From IMG/VR virus record IMGVR_UViG_3300045135_000391, positions 1 to 39,841 of that record: a stretch of DNA of 39,841 nucleotides. One strand, written 5' to 3'. Positions 32,298-39,793 of this stretch are shown piece after piece. Made by a program: the position numbers and the translations under genes. This DNA comes from a virus. The stretch's first letter is position 1. Each line of letters starts with the position of its first letter. The notes beneath the pieces are model-generated. The model had not been told where the DNA came from. It saw only the letters and a program-made list of their open reading frames with translations, and searched no databases.

Positions 32298-32834
32298 TTA
32301 ACCAAAAGGAATCTCCATCTCGTCTTCTGCCATAGCTTCAACAGACTTGTTGATCTCTTTCTCTTTCTTGATCACAGCAGACGGTGCTTCGAATGGGACC
32401 AACTCCATAACCTGACCGAAGTGGAACATCATCTCCTTATTATCCATGTCCACGTCTTCGATGTGACCAAGCTTGATGATGTTACCATAACTGCTCTGAC
32501 CGATGCTTACGAACAGGTTCATCTTGGAACCGTTACCAATCAGGTCTTTGGTAGGGTCACCGTACTCGTCAAAGACTTCACCGTTACGTACCCAACCAGT
32601 CTTTGTACGTGTGTCAAGAGCAATTTTGATGAACTCTTCACCATCAAATGTAGAGTCCTTAGTCTTGAACTGCTTGTTGAGTTTGAAGGACTTCATCAAG
32701 TCACGTAGTTGGTCGTTAGCCTTAACTTCTACAGAGAACTCATACTCTGTCTCTGACTTATACTTGAGGCCTGCCTTTAGCAAATTTGCCCAGCTTACTT
32801 CTACGTTCTTCAGTACGATTTTCTTGTCGGCCAT
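32298..32834 (-). CDS. ssb: Single-stranded DNA-binding protein (T7 gp2.5-like)
   Basis: The 178-residue protein is an OB-fold-type SSB: VLKNVEVSWANLLK, YEFSVEVKANDQLRDLMKSF, FIKIALDTRTKTG, NGSKMNLFVSIGQSS. The C-terminus is acidic and ends EDEMEIPFG, close to the DDDIPF tip of bacterial SSB, a docking site for partner proteins, but with an extra Gly. T7 gp2.5 likewise has an acidic tail ending in Phe. A strong promoter (32868-32896) lies 34 bases upstream, so it can be made separately from the polymerase. A good AAGGAG site precedes the ATG. Confidence 0.85.
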   Translation of the reverse strand: MADKKIVLKNVEVSWANLLKAGLKYKSETEYEFSVEVKANDQLRDLMKSFKLNKQFKTKDSTFDGEEFIKIALDTRTKTGWVRNGEVFDEYGDPTKDLIGNGSKMNLFVSIGQSSYGNIIKLGHIEDVDMDNKEMMFHFGQVMELVPFEAPSAVIKKEKEINKSVEAMAEDEMEIPFG

Positions 32835-32867
32835 GTTTATCTCCTTATGGCGTTGGTCTGTTTGATT

Positions 32868-32896
32868 ATTCTACATTACACAAGATACTGTGTCAA
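32868..32896 (-). promoter_or_regulatory. Early promoter before ssb, near-perfect sigma70
   Basis: On the minus strand TTGACA (32891-32896), a 17-base spacer and TAGAAT (32868-32873) form a near-consensus promoter that overlaps the last codons of the polymerase gene. It would drive ssb and the downstream genes independently of the promoter at 39780. Confidence 0.75.
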
Positions 32897-34635
32897 TGGG
32901 TTTCTAGCCAGTTCTTCCCGATTTTTGCTTCTCCATCCATCGGGCAGTTTAGTTTAAAGAAAGTACCTGCATCCTTGATAGCCTGTACCTGTATCTCGCC
33001 AAGGCGCTGGGCCTGATCTTCATCGACTTCTGTTTGCCATTCGTCGTGAACCCATGCACACTGCTTAAAGTTAATCCCCTCCTTCTTTGCTTGTCGTTGC
33101 CAGAATACATTGGCTAACCTCATGATAACTGTCTCCCCACCCTGTAGGTAAACAGACAATGCTAGGTGGTCACTACCTATTCGTAGTACACGACCATCTA
33201 ATCCCTTCATCCACCCCATGCTCGCTGCCTGTGATGCCTGTGACTTAAGCTTCTTGAGGGACGGAATAGCCTCGTAGAAGTTAGCCATTGCTTCATTAGC
33301 CTGACGGTTATTACAGCCTAGGATACTAGCAATCATACCAGTACCTGCACCGAGCAGGAAGGCGTAGATGAATGTCTTAGCAGTGGGACGATCCTTGCAG
33401 TACCTGCCCAGCGCTTCCTTGTTAAAGGTGTGGATGTCACCATCAATGACCTGTTCAGTATAGATAGGGTCATTCATGTAGTGAGCAAGGACACGCAGCT
33501 GAATACCTGCAGCATCTGTACCCACTAGCAACTTACCTTCTGGTACTTTGAATGCTTGCCTACACTCTGCACCGTACATACCCCCCATCTTCCAGAGGAT
33601 ACCATCCTTACCGTGTGGTACGGAGGGGATGTTAGCCATGTTTGGACCTTGGTGTGCGGCCCTGTGTGTTACTGCACCTGTAAGGATAACCCTACCGTGT
33701 ACCCTACCTGTCTCCTGTGACTTCTGTAGCCACTCCTGTGCTAGCTTCCACCGTGTCTCTAGTACCTTCCATGCCTTCAGTCCTTTAACGGCCTCAGGGG
33801 CTGTGTCAGGGATTGTGGCGAGGTTCTCAGGACAAATCTTATATGAGTTACCTGACTTGGTTTTAACTGTGGGCTTCCAACCCAACCTGTCTAGACGTTT
33901 GTTAACCTGAGCAGGTGAGCCTAGGTTGAACTCCTCCCAAGCTATCTTGGTATAGTCTCCCTGTACATTGCAACCCTCAAGTAGTTGGTTGGAGTAGATA
34001 GAACCATCCTTCTTACGTTTGATGATCACCTCTTTGACAGGGACAGCGATAGGGACCATGAACTCCTTGATCTCTGCTTCGATACGGTTAGTCTCTCGTA
34101 GACATGTGGTGTAGATTTCCTCTGCAATATCAGTGTCAAGCATAAATCCATTCTTCTCTTGCTCACATACGATGGCTTGCATCTGGTGTTCTAGTTGTAT
34201 TGAAGCCTTACCGAAGTTGCTGAGTTCCTCCTTAAGTTGTAGGTAGACCTTCTCGTTAATAGCTACGTCCTGTTTACAGTAGGCCAACATCTCAGGGGTG
34301 TAGGTAGAGAAGTCATGGAAGTCTATCTTCTCGTTACCTGATAGAGCATCCAGACTATGACCACCCTTACGGGTAGGGTCTGACAAACGAGACATGACGA
34401 GAGTGTCTGCTACATCCTTGAGAGGTATCTCATAGCCCCAGAGTTTCTTGATCTGAGGTATGTCGAAGCCTATCACGTTGTGGCCTATCCAGAGTGTTAC
34501 CTGTTTAGCTAGACGTTTGAATGTCTCAGCATCTCGGATAACATAGAAACCTTTCTGGCCTACACGTTTAGCTACGAGAACGTGAATAACTGTAGCATCC
34601 AAGGCGTCTGTCTCAATATCGAATACTACCTGCAT
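32893..34635 (-). CDS. DNA polymerase, family A with 3'-5' exonuclease
   Basis: The 580-residue replicative polymerase resembles T7 gp5. The exonuclease domain has FDIETDAL near residue 5 and GHNVIGFDIPQIK. Polymerase motif A is D374-AAGIQLR, motif B/O-helix AKTFIYAFLLGAG with K420 and Y424, and motif C VHDEW with D531. Compared with T7 (DASGLELR), the motif A Glu that helps exclude ribonucleotides is Q379, and the residue matching T7 Tyr530 is L428. Tyr at the position equal to E. coli F762 is retained, a pattern linked to virulent phages. Its start follows the primase-helicase stop by three bases. Confidence 0.95.
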   Translation of the reverse strand: MQVVFDIETDALDATVIHVLVAKRVGQKGFYVIRDAETFKRLAKQVTLWIGHNVIGFDIPQIKKLWGYEIPLKDVADTLVMSRLSDPTRKGGHSLDALSGNEKIDFHDFSTYTPEMLAYCKQDVAINEKVYLQLKEELSNFGKASIQLEHQMQAIVCEQEKNGFMLDTDIAEEIYTTCLRETNRIEAEIKEFMVPIAVPVKEVIIKRKKDGSIYSNQLLEGCNVQGDYTKIAWEEFNLGSPAQVNKRLDRLGWKPTVKTKSGNSYKICPENLATIPDTAPEAVKGLKAWKVLETRWKLAQEWLQKSQETGRVHGRVILTGAVTHRAAHQGPNMANIPSVPHGKDGILWKMGGMYGAECRQAFKVPEGKLLVGTDAAGIQLRVLAHYMNDPIYTEQVIDGDIHTFNKEALGRYCKDRPTAKTFIYAFLLGAGTGMIASILGCNNRQANEAMANFYEAIPSLKKLKSQASQAASMGWMKGLDGRVLRIGSDHLALSVYLQGGETVIMRLANVFWQRQAKKEGINFKQCAWVHDEWQTEVDEDQAQRLGEIQVQAIKDAGTFFKLNCPMDGEAKIGKNWLETH

Positions 34636-34638
34636 CTG

Positions 34639-36207
34639 TTATCCTTCGTAGCTTTTAAGTCTTCCAGTGTGTCGGGAGTATGTCAGGCTATCTGCCACCC
34701 CAGTCTCACCTGTGAACCGATTCTTGATTACACGTACACGTGTGGTGTTACGTTCTAGTTCATCGTCTGCCTGTGTGTTACGTTCCAAGGCAATGATGAT
34801 GTTAGAGAGTTGACCAATACCTGCTGTACCTCGAATGTCTTGCAGGTTGATAGTCCCACCTTCTTCTGGAGGCTTACGGTTCTTGTCACGGTTAAGGTGT
34901 GACACCATAATCAAACAGATATCTAGCTCTACTGTCAAGGTCTTTAGCTTGGTAGCAATCTCATCCAGTGCTTTACGTTCATCCTTGGCATGATCTGATA
35001 CAACGATACTGATGTGATCCAAGATGATAAACTTACAGTCACATGAACGTGCTAGATAACGAACCATGCTAACAATACGTTCCACAGAATTGCTGCCAAA
35101 AGAATCATAGAGAAAGACCCGACCAGTTCCAAGAGTGCTCTCATACGCATTATCAAATTCTTCCTTAGTGTAGATTGTATCTGTTAGGTGTAGTGGTTTC
35201 TCTGCTTGGATAGACATCATACCAAGACCTGTATCCCTTACAGGTTCTTCTAGGAAGAGTGTCCCTACGTTACCCTTGTCCTGCTGGATCAGTGAGTAGA
35301 GAATCTCTCGCATCACCTGTGTCTTACCAACACCTGTACCAGCTACAAACGTGATCAGTTCCCCTGTTCGTAGACCCTTAGTCATTCTGTTGAGGCCAGA
35401 GAAGGGATAAGGAACACAGTCATACTCAGGTGGTGTTGATACTAGATCGTAGAGGGATGAACCAGCAAGGATACCATCAGGTGTGAAGGGAGCAGCCTTC
35501 TTGTGTGCATCAATGAAGTCTCGTTCACGCCCCTGCTTGATGTAGTCATTAGGATCGTTGAGAGTCATGGTAACAAGACGAACCTTACGGGGATCAAACA
35601 ACTCAGCTACTGCCATAGCTGCATCCTGCCCTGCCTTGTCGTTGTCAAAGGCAATGTTGATCTTATCAAAACTATCAAGCCACTCGTAGTTACGTTTACA
35701 GTCCTTCACTGCACCTGATGATCCGTTAATAACAGAGACACAAGGCTCAGACATATAGAGCATCTGATAAGCAGCCATTGCATCAAACTCACCCTCAGTA
35801 ATGGTGACGGACTTACCTCCCTTAGGGAAGGCTGACTGACCAAACAAGTCTGTCTGCGCTGGGCCGTTGAACTTGAATGTCTTCTCAGATAGGCCCCGTT
35901 CCTTAAAGGATGTGACCTTACCCTCTGTTGTGTAGATCAGGCTAATCTTATCGCCTGATGTAAGAGCACGATACTTCTCAGCTGTTGCCTTGTTTAGTCC
36001 ACGGCTAGGGACAGCCATGATCTTACCCCGAATAGGAGGTAGTGTCTTTTGTTCTGTCACTTGTGTGTCTCCATCATCATTAAATGTTTTAGTCTTGCAG
36101 ACATGACAGTAGATACCATCCTCGTAGGGGTATGCTCCGTCACTACTCCCGCAGCTTTGGCATGGCTGGTGTTTCTTGTGTTCGTAGTCCATCGAAAAGC
36201 TCGACAT
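34639..36207 (-). CDS. Primase-helicase (T7 gp4-like)
   Basis: The 522-residue fusion has an N-terminal zinc ribbon C16-QS-C19...C34-HV-C37, a Toprim primase domain with ITEGEFDAMAAYQ and IAFDNDKAGQDAA, and a RecA-type helicase with FVAGTGVGKTQVMREI (Walker A), FIILDHISIVVSD (Walker B) and a conserved NLQDIRGTAGIGQL. It unwinds DNA 5'-3' and primes the lagging strand. The length is slightly below T7 (566). ATG 36207 has AAAGGA seven bases upstream and overlaps the small zinc protein by 65 bases. It precedes the polymerase in one operon. Confidence 0.95.
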   Translation of the reverse strand: MSSFSMDYEHKKHQPCQSCGSSDGAYPYEDGIYCHVCKTKTFNDDGDTQVTEQKTLPPIRGKIMAVPSRGLNKATAEKYRALTSGDKISLIYTTEGKVTSFKERGLSEKTFKFNGPAQTDLFGQSAFPKGGKSVTITEGEFDAMAAYQMLYMSEPCVSVINGSSGAVKDCKRNYEWLDSFDKINIAFDNDKAGQDAAMAVAELFDPRKVRLVTMTLNDPNDYIKQGRERDFIDAHKKAAPFTPDGILAGSSLYDLVSTPPEYDCVPYPFSGLNRMTKGLRTGELITFVAGTGVGKTQVMREILYSLIQQDKGNVGTLFLEEPVRDTGLGMMSIQAEKPLHLTDTIYTKEEFDNAYESTLGTGRVFLYDSFGSNSVERIVSMVRYLARSCDCKFIILDHISIVVSDHAKDERKALDEIATKLKTLTVELDICLIMVSHLNRDKNRKPPEEGGTINLQDIRGTAGIGQLSNIIIALERNTQADDELERNTTRVRVIKNRFTGETGVADSLTYSRHTGRLKSYEG

Positions 36208-36325
36208 TTTGTGCTTCCTTTACCTTGGCGATACACTTGGGGCATGGTGACCAGTCCTGTCTGTCCTCTTCCCAGTATATCTCGTTGTCTGTTGTCATAG
36301 CATTGCAAATGTAGCACCGCATCAT
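36143..36325 (-). CDS. Small zinc-ribbon-like protein
   Basis: The 60-residue frame begins MMRCYICNAMTTDN and continues QDWSPCPKCIAKVKEA, giving two CxxC pairs (CYIC, CPKC) that would form a zinc ribbon. It overlaps the primase-helicase start by 65 bases, more than usual, and is overlapped at its start by the membrane protein gene. The paired Cys motifs make it more likely real than the larger frame over the same bases. Function unknown. Confidence 0.65.
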   Translation of the reverse strand: MMRCYICNAMTTDNEIYWEEDRQDWSPCPKCIAKVKEAQNVELFDGLRTQETPAMPKLRE

Positions 36326-36510
36326 TCGTCATCCTTGTATGGGCCGTTCGCAATCCGTTCAAGGATTACTCTAACAGCAATGTAAGGCCAGAGCAAGGCA
36401 AGATTAAAGTCAGCATTAGGATTGTCTTCCTCCGTTGCTTCTGTAATAGCCAACAAAAGAATGGCCCCAAGTGAATACATAATAACAAAAACATATAGTC
36501 CATAGATCAT
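36322..36510 (-). CDS. Small membrane protein
   Basis: The 62-residue product has an N-terminal hydrophobic segment (IYGLYVFVIMYSLGAILLLAIT), a short acidic loop (EATEEDNPNAD), and a second hydrophobic stretch (FNLALLWPYIAVRVIL). AAAGGAG precedes the ATG. Two membrane segments suggest an inner-membrane protein; early phage membrane proteins can act in exclusion or host takeover, but nothing here is specific. Confidence 0.75.
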   Translation of the reverse strand: MIYGLYVFVIMYSLGAILLLAITEATEEDNPNADFNLALLWPYIAVRVILERIANGPYKDDE

Positions 36511-36511
36511 T

Positions 36512-36748
36512 TCAATCTCCTTTACTTCCTAGTATGTAAGCCCCTTCGGGCGTATCAAGAGCAGCTACAATCTCAGTAAGTTGTTGGTAAGACATATAGA
36601 TGACGTTGGTTTCCTCCACATCTAACATATGTTGGAGGATAAACACTGAGTTGTCTTCACATACCACCACCTCTACATCATCAAAAGAATCATGATTGTC
36701 GAGGCACGTTATGACTGCGCAGGCTGGCTCAAACTCTACAGTAAACAT
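36512..36748 (-). CDS. Hypothetical protein, 78 residues
   Basis: The product begins [20 protein letters not shown] and is acidic, with alternating beta-type segments (VEVVVCEDNSVFILQHML) and a helical end (QQLTEIVAALDTPEGAY). Its ATG overlaps the preceding stop (TGATG), with GGGGGG upstream. No family is recognised. Confidence 0.7.
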   Translation of the reverse strand: MFTVEFEPACAVITCLDNHDSFDDVEVVVCEDNSVFILQHMLDVEETNVIYMSYQQLTEIVAALDTPEGAYILGSKGD

Positions 36749-36972
36749 CAGTCACCCCCCTGTCTCTGCTCTCCGATAAGCTGCTCATATTTGTCAAACA
36801 ACTGTTCGAACTTCCACTGATACAGTTGGTGCATACCCATCAGGGCGTTCATCAGTTCATCATGGGTAGGCTCACGTTCACCATCACCTATCTGTTTGAA
36901 TACTACCGTAAGATCATCACATACATGCCAGCAGTCCAAGATCATAGCCTCTAGCTCGTATGGTTTAGTCAT
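36748..36972 (-). CDS. Hypothetical protein, 74 residues
   Basis: The start is ATG 36972 ([20 protein letters not shown]), with GGGAGAAACAA upstream; the longer frame to 37014 overlaps the previous gene without a site. It is helical and acidic ([35 protein letters not shown]). The C-terminal part has a coiled-coil look. It overlaps its neighbours at both ends. Function unknown. Confidence 0.7.
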   Translation of the reverse strand: MTKPYELEAMILDCWHVCDDLTVVFKQIGDGEREPTHDELMNALMGMHQLYQWKFEQLFDKYEQLIGEQRQGGD

Positions 36973-37238
36973 TTGTTTCTCCCTAGTAGCCACGCACTGT
37001 AGTCTGCTGTACACATGAAGTCCTCAAGCACTCTCTCAATAGCCTGAAGAATAGAGGTGTCTGGGTCAATCAATTCACCACCCTCATCCTTGTTAGGCTC
37101 AAGGCAGAGGTCGTAGTATTTCATTAAAGCCACGACAACCATTTCCTCTTCGCACTCATCCATAAGGTTGCGCAACATCCTGTCAAAGCGTGTTGTGATT
37201 TTACCTGCTGCGTCACGGGTTTGTTGGTAGTCACTCAT
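36969..37238 (-). CDS. Hypothetical protein, 89 residues
   Basis: It begins [21 protein letters not shown] and is helical and acidic ([32 protein letters not shown]). GTGGAG lies upstream of the ATG. It is the first gene below thyX in the early operon and overlaps the next gene by four bases. No family is recognised. Confidence 0.7.
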   Translation of the reverse strand: MSDYQQTRDAAGKITTRFDRMLRNLMDECEEEMVVVALMKYYDLCLEPNKDEGGELIDPDTSILQAIERVLEDFMCTADYSAWLLGRNK

Positions 37239-37281
37239 CTGTCATCTCCACTCTCTTTGAGACTTGTTGTCCCTCTCTCTG

Positions 37282-37938
37282 TCACGCCTCGTCATGAACA
37301 AGTGCCTGCCAACTTACAGGGTATAGCTTGCCCATCACTTCACTGATCTGTTGTGCAACTACACGTGTTTCCTGCTGTGTGTCTGAAGGTAAACGTAGAC
37401 GACACATATCAGCGAAGGCATCCAGTGATCCCGACCAATAAAACTCAGTCATCGTGGACTGTGGTAGGACCATACGGGCTTGCTCTGGTGCTACTCCACT
37501 CTGCAACAAGCTATTGTATACGCCAAGTGCTGCCCCCGCATAACCCCCTGCCTCGTAGGCATTGTCTGCAACCTCTAAAGCCCAGTTATCAATCTTAACT
37601 TCACCCTCAGACCCCTGCTTCTTATCAGCACTACGTCCACGCCACACATCAGGAATATAGAACTCAGGCTCATCATCTACATAGCGACGACTAATCTCAT
37701 TCCAACGCAGGAACTTATGCTTGACCAACTGACGGGCTACAAAGATCGGTGCCTTGACGTGGAAGGAGGCAAAGGCATGACCGAAGGGACTCAGATGCTT
37801 ATGCTTTGCTAGGTATTTGATTAGCTTGTCGTTCTGCTCTTTAGTATAACGGCCAGAGTGCTTGCCAAAGCTAACCCGTGCTGCATCTACTACAGAATTA
37901 TCATTACCCATGTGGTCGATATATGTTGCTTCAATCAT
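37282..37938 (-). CDS. thyX: Flavin-dependent thymidylate synthase ThyX, complete copy (allele A)
   Basis: ThyX makes dTMP from dUMP using FAD and methylenetetrahydrofolate, completing the dTTP supply started by NrdJ. The 218-residue protein has FGHAFASFHVKAPIFVARQL, then KHK (73-75)-x7-S83 in place of the family's RHR-x7-S, then RRYV and a C-terminal VLPQSTMTEFYWSGSLDAF, which matches the substrate-binding end of ThyX. The KHK substitution is present in both alleles. The start has AAAGGAG upstream. Residues 30-45 differ from allele B, while 45 onward are nearly identical; 127 bases within the gene are identical between copies. Confidence 0.95.
   Translation of the reverse strand: MIEATYIDHMGNDNSVVDAARVSFGKHSGRYTKEQNDKLIKYLAKHKHLSPFGHAFASFHVKAPIFVARQLVKHKFLRWNEISRRYVDDEPEFYIPDVWRGRSADKKQGSEGEVKIDNWALEVADNAYEAGGYAGAALGVYNSLLQSGVAPEQARMVLPQSTMTEFYWSGSLDAFADMCRLRLPSDTQQETRVVAQQISEVMGKLYPVSWQALVHDEA
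37497..37623. repeat. 127-base exact direct repeat (copy 2), inside complete thyX
   Basis: Identical to bases 1-127 in the same orientation. The repeat begins exactly where the window begins and ends at the first allele difference, the pattern expected of a de Bruijn graph vertex. If base 37496 is joined to base 1, the thyX reading frame stays intact and the leftward gene block runs on without interruption. Confidence 0.9.
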
Positions 37939-38060
37939 TTTATCTCCTTTAAAGTGTGGCCTAACAGCGTACTCACAGTCTCCTGCTTTGGGTGTTTCAA
38001 GGTTTCTGGTCTGCCACTGTTTAACGTCCTACTATAAACCCTTGTTCGGACATCCTTGTG

Positions 38061-38234
38061 TTACTGTACTACGTCAAATGAACGTACATTGCCCTTGTTG
38101 TCAGGCTCTTCTCGTCTGATGTACTCAAGATAGGCATCAGCTACCTGAAGAACTAGGTCTTCGTTTACATCAGCACAGTTCTTAAAGGTTTCTACTGCCA
38201 ACTCTAGGCATGCTAGTTTTCCTTGGTCAACCAT
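38061..38234 (-). CDS. Small hypothetical protein, 57 residues
   Basis: I read this frame directly: ATG 38234, MVDQGKLACLELAVETFK, ending SFDVVQ at TAA 38061-38063. GGAGAGGGGG lies upstream. It is acidic and helical (LQVADAYLEYIRREEP). The 122 bases between it and thyX hold no clear gene. No family is recognised. Confidence 0.65.
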   Translation of the reverse strand: MVDQGKLACLELAVETFKNCADVNEDLVLQVADAYLEYIRREEPDNKGNVRSFDVVQ

Positions 38235-38290
38235 CACACCCCCTCTCCTTTGTTGTAGTGTCCGGTGTTTCTCGTGTCGGTCATCTTCAA
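38234..38290 (-). CDS. Possible 18-codon mini-gene
   Basis: A TTG (38290) with the shared GGGGTAAGACC leader opens a frame of 18 codons (L/M-KMTDTRNTGHYNKGEG) whose TGA overlaps the next ATG (TGATG). The leader is nearly identical to the one before the gene at 38480. It may be a real micro-protein, a coupled leader, or the remnant of a deleted gene that kept its leader. Confidence 0.3.
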   Translation of the reverse strand: MKMTDTRNTGHYNKGEGV

Positions 38291-38294
38291 GGTC

Positions 38295-38480
38295 TTACCC
38301 CTTCTCCATTTTCTTTTTGAGGTGCTTCATGAGGTGGCGTTCGGATTGAGCAACAAGCAGCTCATCACCACCGATGTTGTGCGTGATCGCAAGGTCCAGT
38401 GCGTAGTACAGCACCAAATTATCAGTGGACTCACGGGCGTCCTGAAGTTCTTTCAGATCAAGGTCAGCAATCGTTCTCAA
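38295..38480 (-). CDS. Small hypothetical protein, 61 residues
   Basis: A TTG start at 38480 with GGAGTAAGACC upstream gives LRTIADLDLKELQDAREST..., a helical protein ending in basic HLKKKMEKG. The middle is NLVLYYALDLAITHNIGG. No family is recognised. The leader matches the shared early AAGAC pattern. Confidence 0.6.
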   Translation of the reverse strand: MRTIADLDLKELQDARESTDNLVLYYALDLAITHNIGGDELLVAQSERHLMKHLKKKMEKG

Positions 38481-38501
38481 GGTCTTACTCCTTTTTTGGT
38501 A

Positions 38502-38684
38502 TCAGAACGTAGGTTCATAGATAACACCCTCGTCCTTCAAGTTCAAGTAGTAGTCCAGTTGCTTCTGCAAATGTTCTGTTGATTCACCGTAGTTGTCCCA
38601 CAAGACATTATCAATCTCTTTCTGAAGATCATTAATCATGTCATCTACAGGGACTAGGTAGTCCATTGCGTTTCGTGTAGTCAT
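38502..38684 (-). CDS. Small hypothetical protein, 60 residues
   Basis: From ATG 38684 (GGAG six bases upstream), MTTRNAMDYLVPVDDMINDL..., an acidic helical protein with DLQKEIDNVLWDNYGESTEHLQKQLDYYL resembling a coiled coil. The longer frame to 38732 overlaps the endolysin gene and lacks a site. No family is recognised. Confidence 0.65.
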   Translation of the reverse strand: MTTRNAMDYLVPVDDMINDLQKEIDNVLWDNYGESTEHLQKQLDYYLNLKDEGVIYEPTF

Positions 38685-38697
38685 AAGATTCTCCAAC

Positions 38698-39084
38698 TCA
38701 TTTGTATGGTGTATTGTTAGTGTAGAATACATGGTTTCCTACTACACCGTCAAGGTCAAAGTGTTTATTCCAGTGGGGAGACACAGAGGTCGTATGGTAG
38801 TGGGTAGACGTAATCCCTAGTGTATCCCCACCCATAACCTCACTTGCCACTGTAAGGGCTGTCTCAGCCGCTCCTAGAGGGTCTTTAGATGGCAACCTAT
38901 CTGGAAGTCCATCATGCGTGAAGCTAAAAGCCTTCGGCTCAAAAACTACACCACATACAGTGTCAGGATACCTCTCATCTGCAACACGGTTCATTACTAC
39001 TTCAGCTACAGCAATCTGACCATCAATAGGTTCTCCCCTTGCTTCAAAAAATACTGCTACTGCGAGGCACATAAGAGGTTCCAT
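38698..39084 (-). CDS. Cell wall hydrolase, SleB/Hydrolase_2 family (endolysin candidate)
   Basis: The protein is 128 residues from ATG 39084 (GTGGAG upstream). The hydrolase core starts at once: LAVAVFFEARGEP with catalytic-type E14, then GQIAVAEVVMNRV, PDTVCGVVFEPKAFSF, STHYHTTSVSPHWN and VGNHVFYTN, the standard SleB order. It would cut the glycan strand of peptidoglycan. It has no separate export signal, so it needs a holin to reach the wall. It lies in the early block, far from the spanin-like genes at 24930-25521, and is absent from the alternative left cassette. Confidence 0.88.
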   Translation of the reverse strand: MEPLMCLAVAVFFEARGEPIDGQIAVAEVVMNRVADERYPDTVCGVVFEPKAFSFTHDGLPDRLPSKDPLGAAETALTVASEVMGGDTLGITSTHYHTTSVSPHWNKHFDLDGVVGNHVFYTNNTPYK

Positions 39085-39085
39085 T

Positions 39086-39307
39086 TTATGCTCCACTAAT
39101 GCTAAGGACACTATCAAGGCGGAAGCTCTTCCAACCCTCTTCGGTTACTACAGGCACAGCTACAGACTGACGAGGTTCACCCTCTGGCTTTTCCATATAG
39201 CCAGTGATCTCACGCTTGGTACCATCTTTCTTGGTAAACACTACAGTAAACTTCTTGTAGTATCCGATAGTATTGAGTTTGTCTTGAACTTGATCTTGCG
39301 TCATCAT
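39086..39307 (-). CDS. Small SH3/Sm-like protein (WYL_2/DUF2693-like)
   Basis: The 73-residue product has KKFTVVFTKKDGTKREITGYM, then VVTEEGWKSFRLDSVLSI, a pattern I recall from small phage proteins with a WYL_2, Sm-like SH3 beta-barrel fold. These are thought to bind nucleic acid or act in early host takeover; the role is not established. Its stop is two bases before the endolysin start. Confidence 0.7.
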   Translation of the reverse strand: MMTQDQVQDKLNTIGYYKKFTVVFTKKDGTKREITGYMEKPEGEPRQSVAVPVVTEEGWKSFRLDSVLSISGA

Positions 39308-39333
39308 CTCATGATTCTCCTAGTTAGCTTGTG

Positions 39334-39507
39334 TTAAAGACCATAGCCATCTACATACAGACTGTCAAGTGGATACTCGCCACACTTCTCCAAGTAATCA
39401 GCTTGCTCTAGGGCTTCCTCTTCTGTCTTGTGGACGCTGATGAACCCATTGTGCTGGTCAGTTATTACCCATACAGTCATATCAGTTACCTTCCATACTC
39501 TAGTCAT
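39334..39507 (-). CDS. Small hypothetical protein, 57 residues
   Basis: From ATG 39507 (GAGGAG upstream), MTRVWKVTDMTVWVITDQHN..., with FISVHKTEEEALEQADYLEK. The beta-alpha pattern resembles small phage proteins with a SPOR/DUF-like fold, but no family can be named. It overlaps nothing and is the second gene after the promoter. Confidence 0.6.
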   Translation of the reverse strand: MTRVWKVTDMTVWVITDQHNGFISVHKTEEEALEQADYLEKCGEYPLDSLYVDGYGL

Positions 39508-39508
39508 A

Positions 39509-39736
39509 TTACCACTCCTCTGCTTCAATCTCATCAGCATAAGATAGCATCTCATTGATGAGAGCTTTAGGTAGCACCTTCGGGTCTACATCAACACCAA
39601 GGATTTCTACTGCTACTACCTCTACATCACTAGGTTCATACCACACAGGGCTACCAGATACGCCATAATCATTACGCTCCATGTTAGCTTCAAAGGTGAT
39701 TACCATGTCTTCCAGTTCGTATGTTGCTTGTGCCAT
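39509..39736 (-). CDS. Small hypothetical protein, first gene after the early promoter
   Basis: From ATG 39736 (GAGGAGAAAGAC upstream), MAQATYELEDMVITFEANMERN..., 75 residues, acidic, with VEVVAVEILGVDVDPKVLP and a helical NEMLSYADEIEAEEW end. It is the promoter-proximal gene of the right-hand early block, a position where phages usually keep host-takeover genes. No family recognised. Confidence 0.65.
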   Translation of the reverse strand: MAQATYELEDMVITFEANMERNDYGVSGSPVWYEPSDVEVVAVEILGVDVDPKVLPKALINEMLSYADEIEAEEW

Positions 39737-39764
39737 TAGTCTTTCTCCTCTGTGATTGATTCTG

Positions 39765-39793
39765 TTTATACATATTTCCACTTAGGGGGTCAA
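39765..39793 (-). promoter_or_regulatory. Early promoter at the right end, sigma70-like
   Basis: On the minus strand TTGACC (39788-39793), a 17-base spacer and TATAAA (39765-39770), each five of six to consensus, stand just before the first gene of this block. It would start the main leftward early transcript if 37624-39841 is part of the genome. Confidence 0.7.

Noticed and set aside
36057-36362. 101-codon minus frame over the primase start
   Set aside because: The overlapping 60-codon frame carries two CxxC pairs and fits the operon spacing better.
37939-38060. Short frame MSEQGFIVGR upstream of thyX
   Set aside because: Only ten codons and no coupling to thyX; treated as leader sequence.
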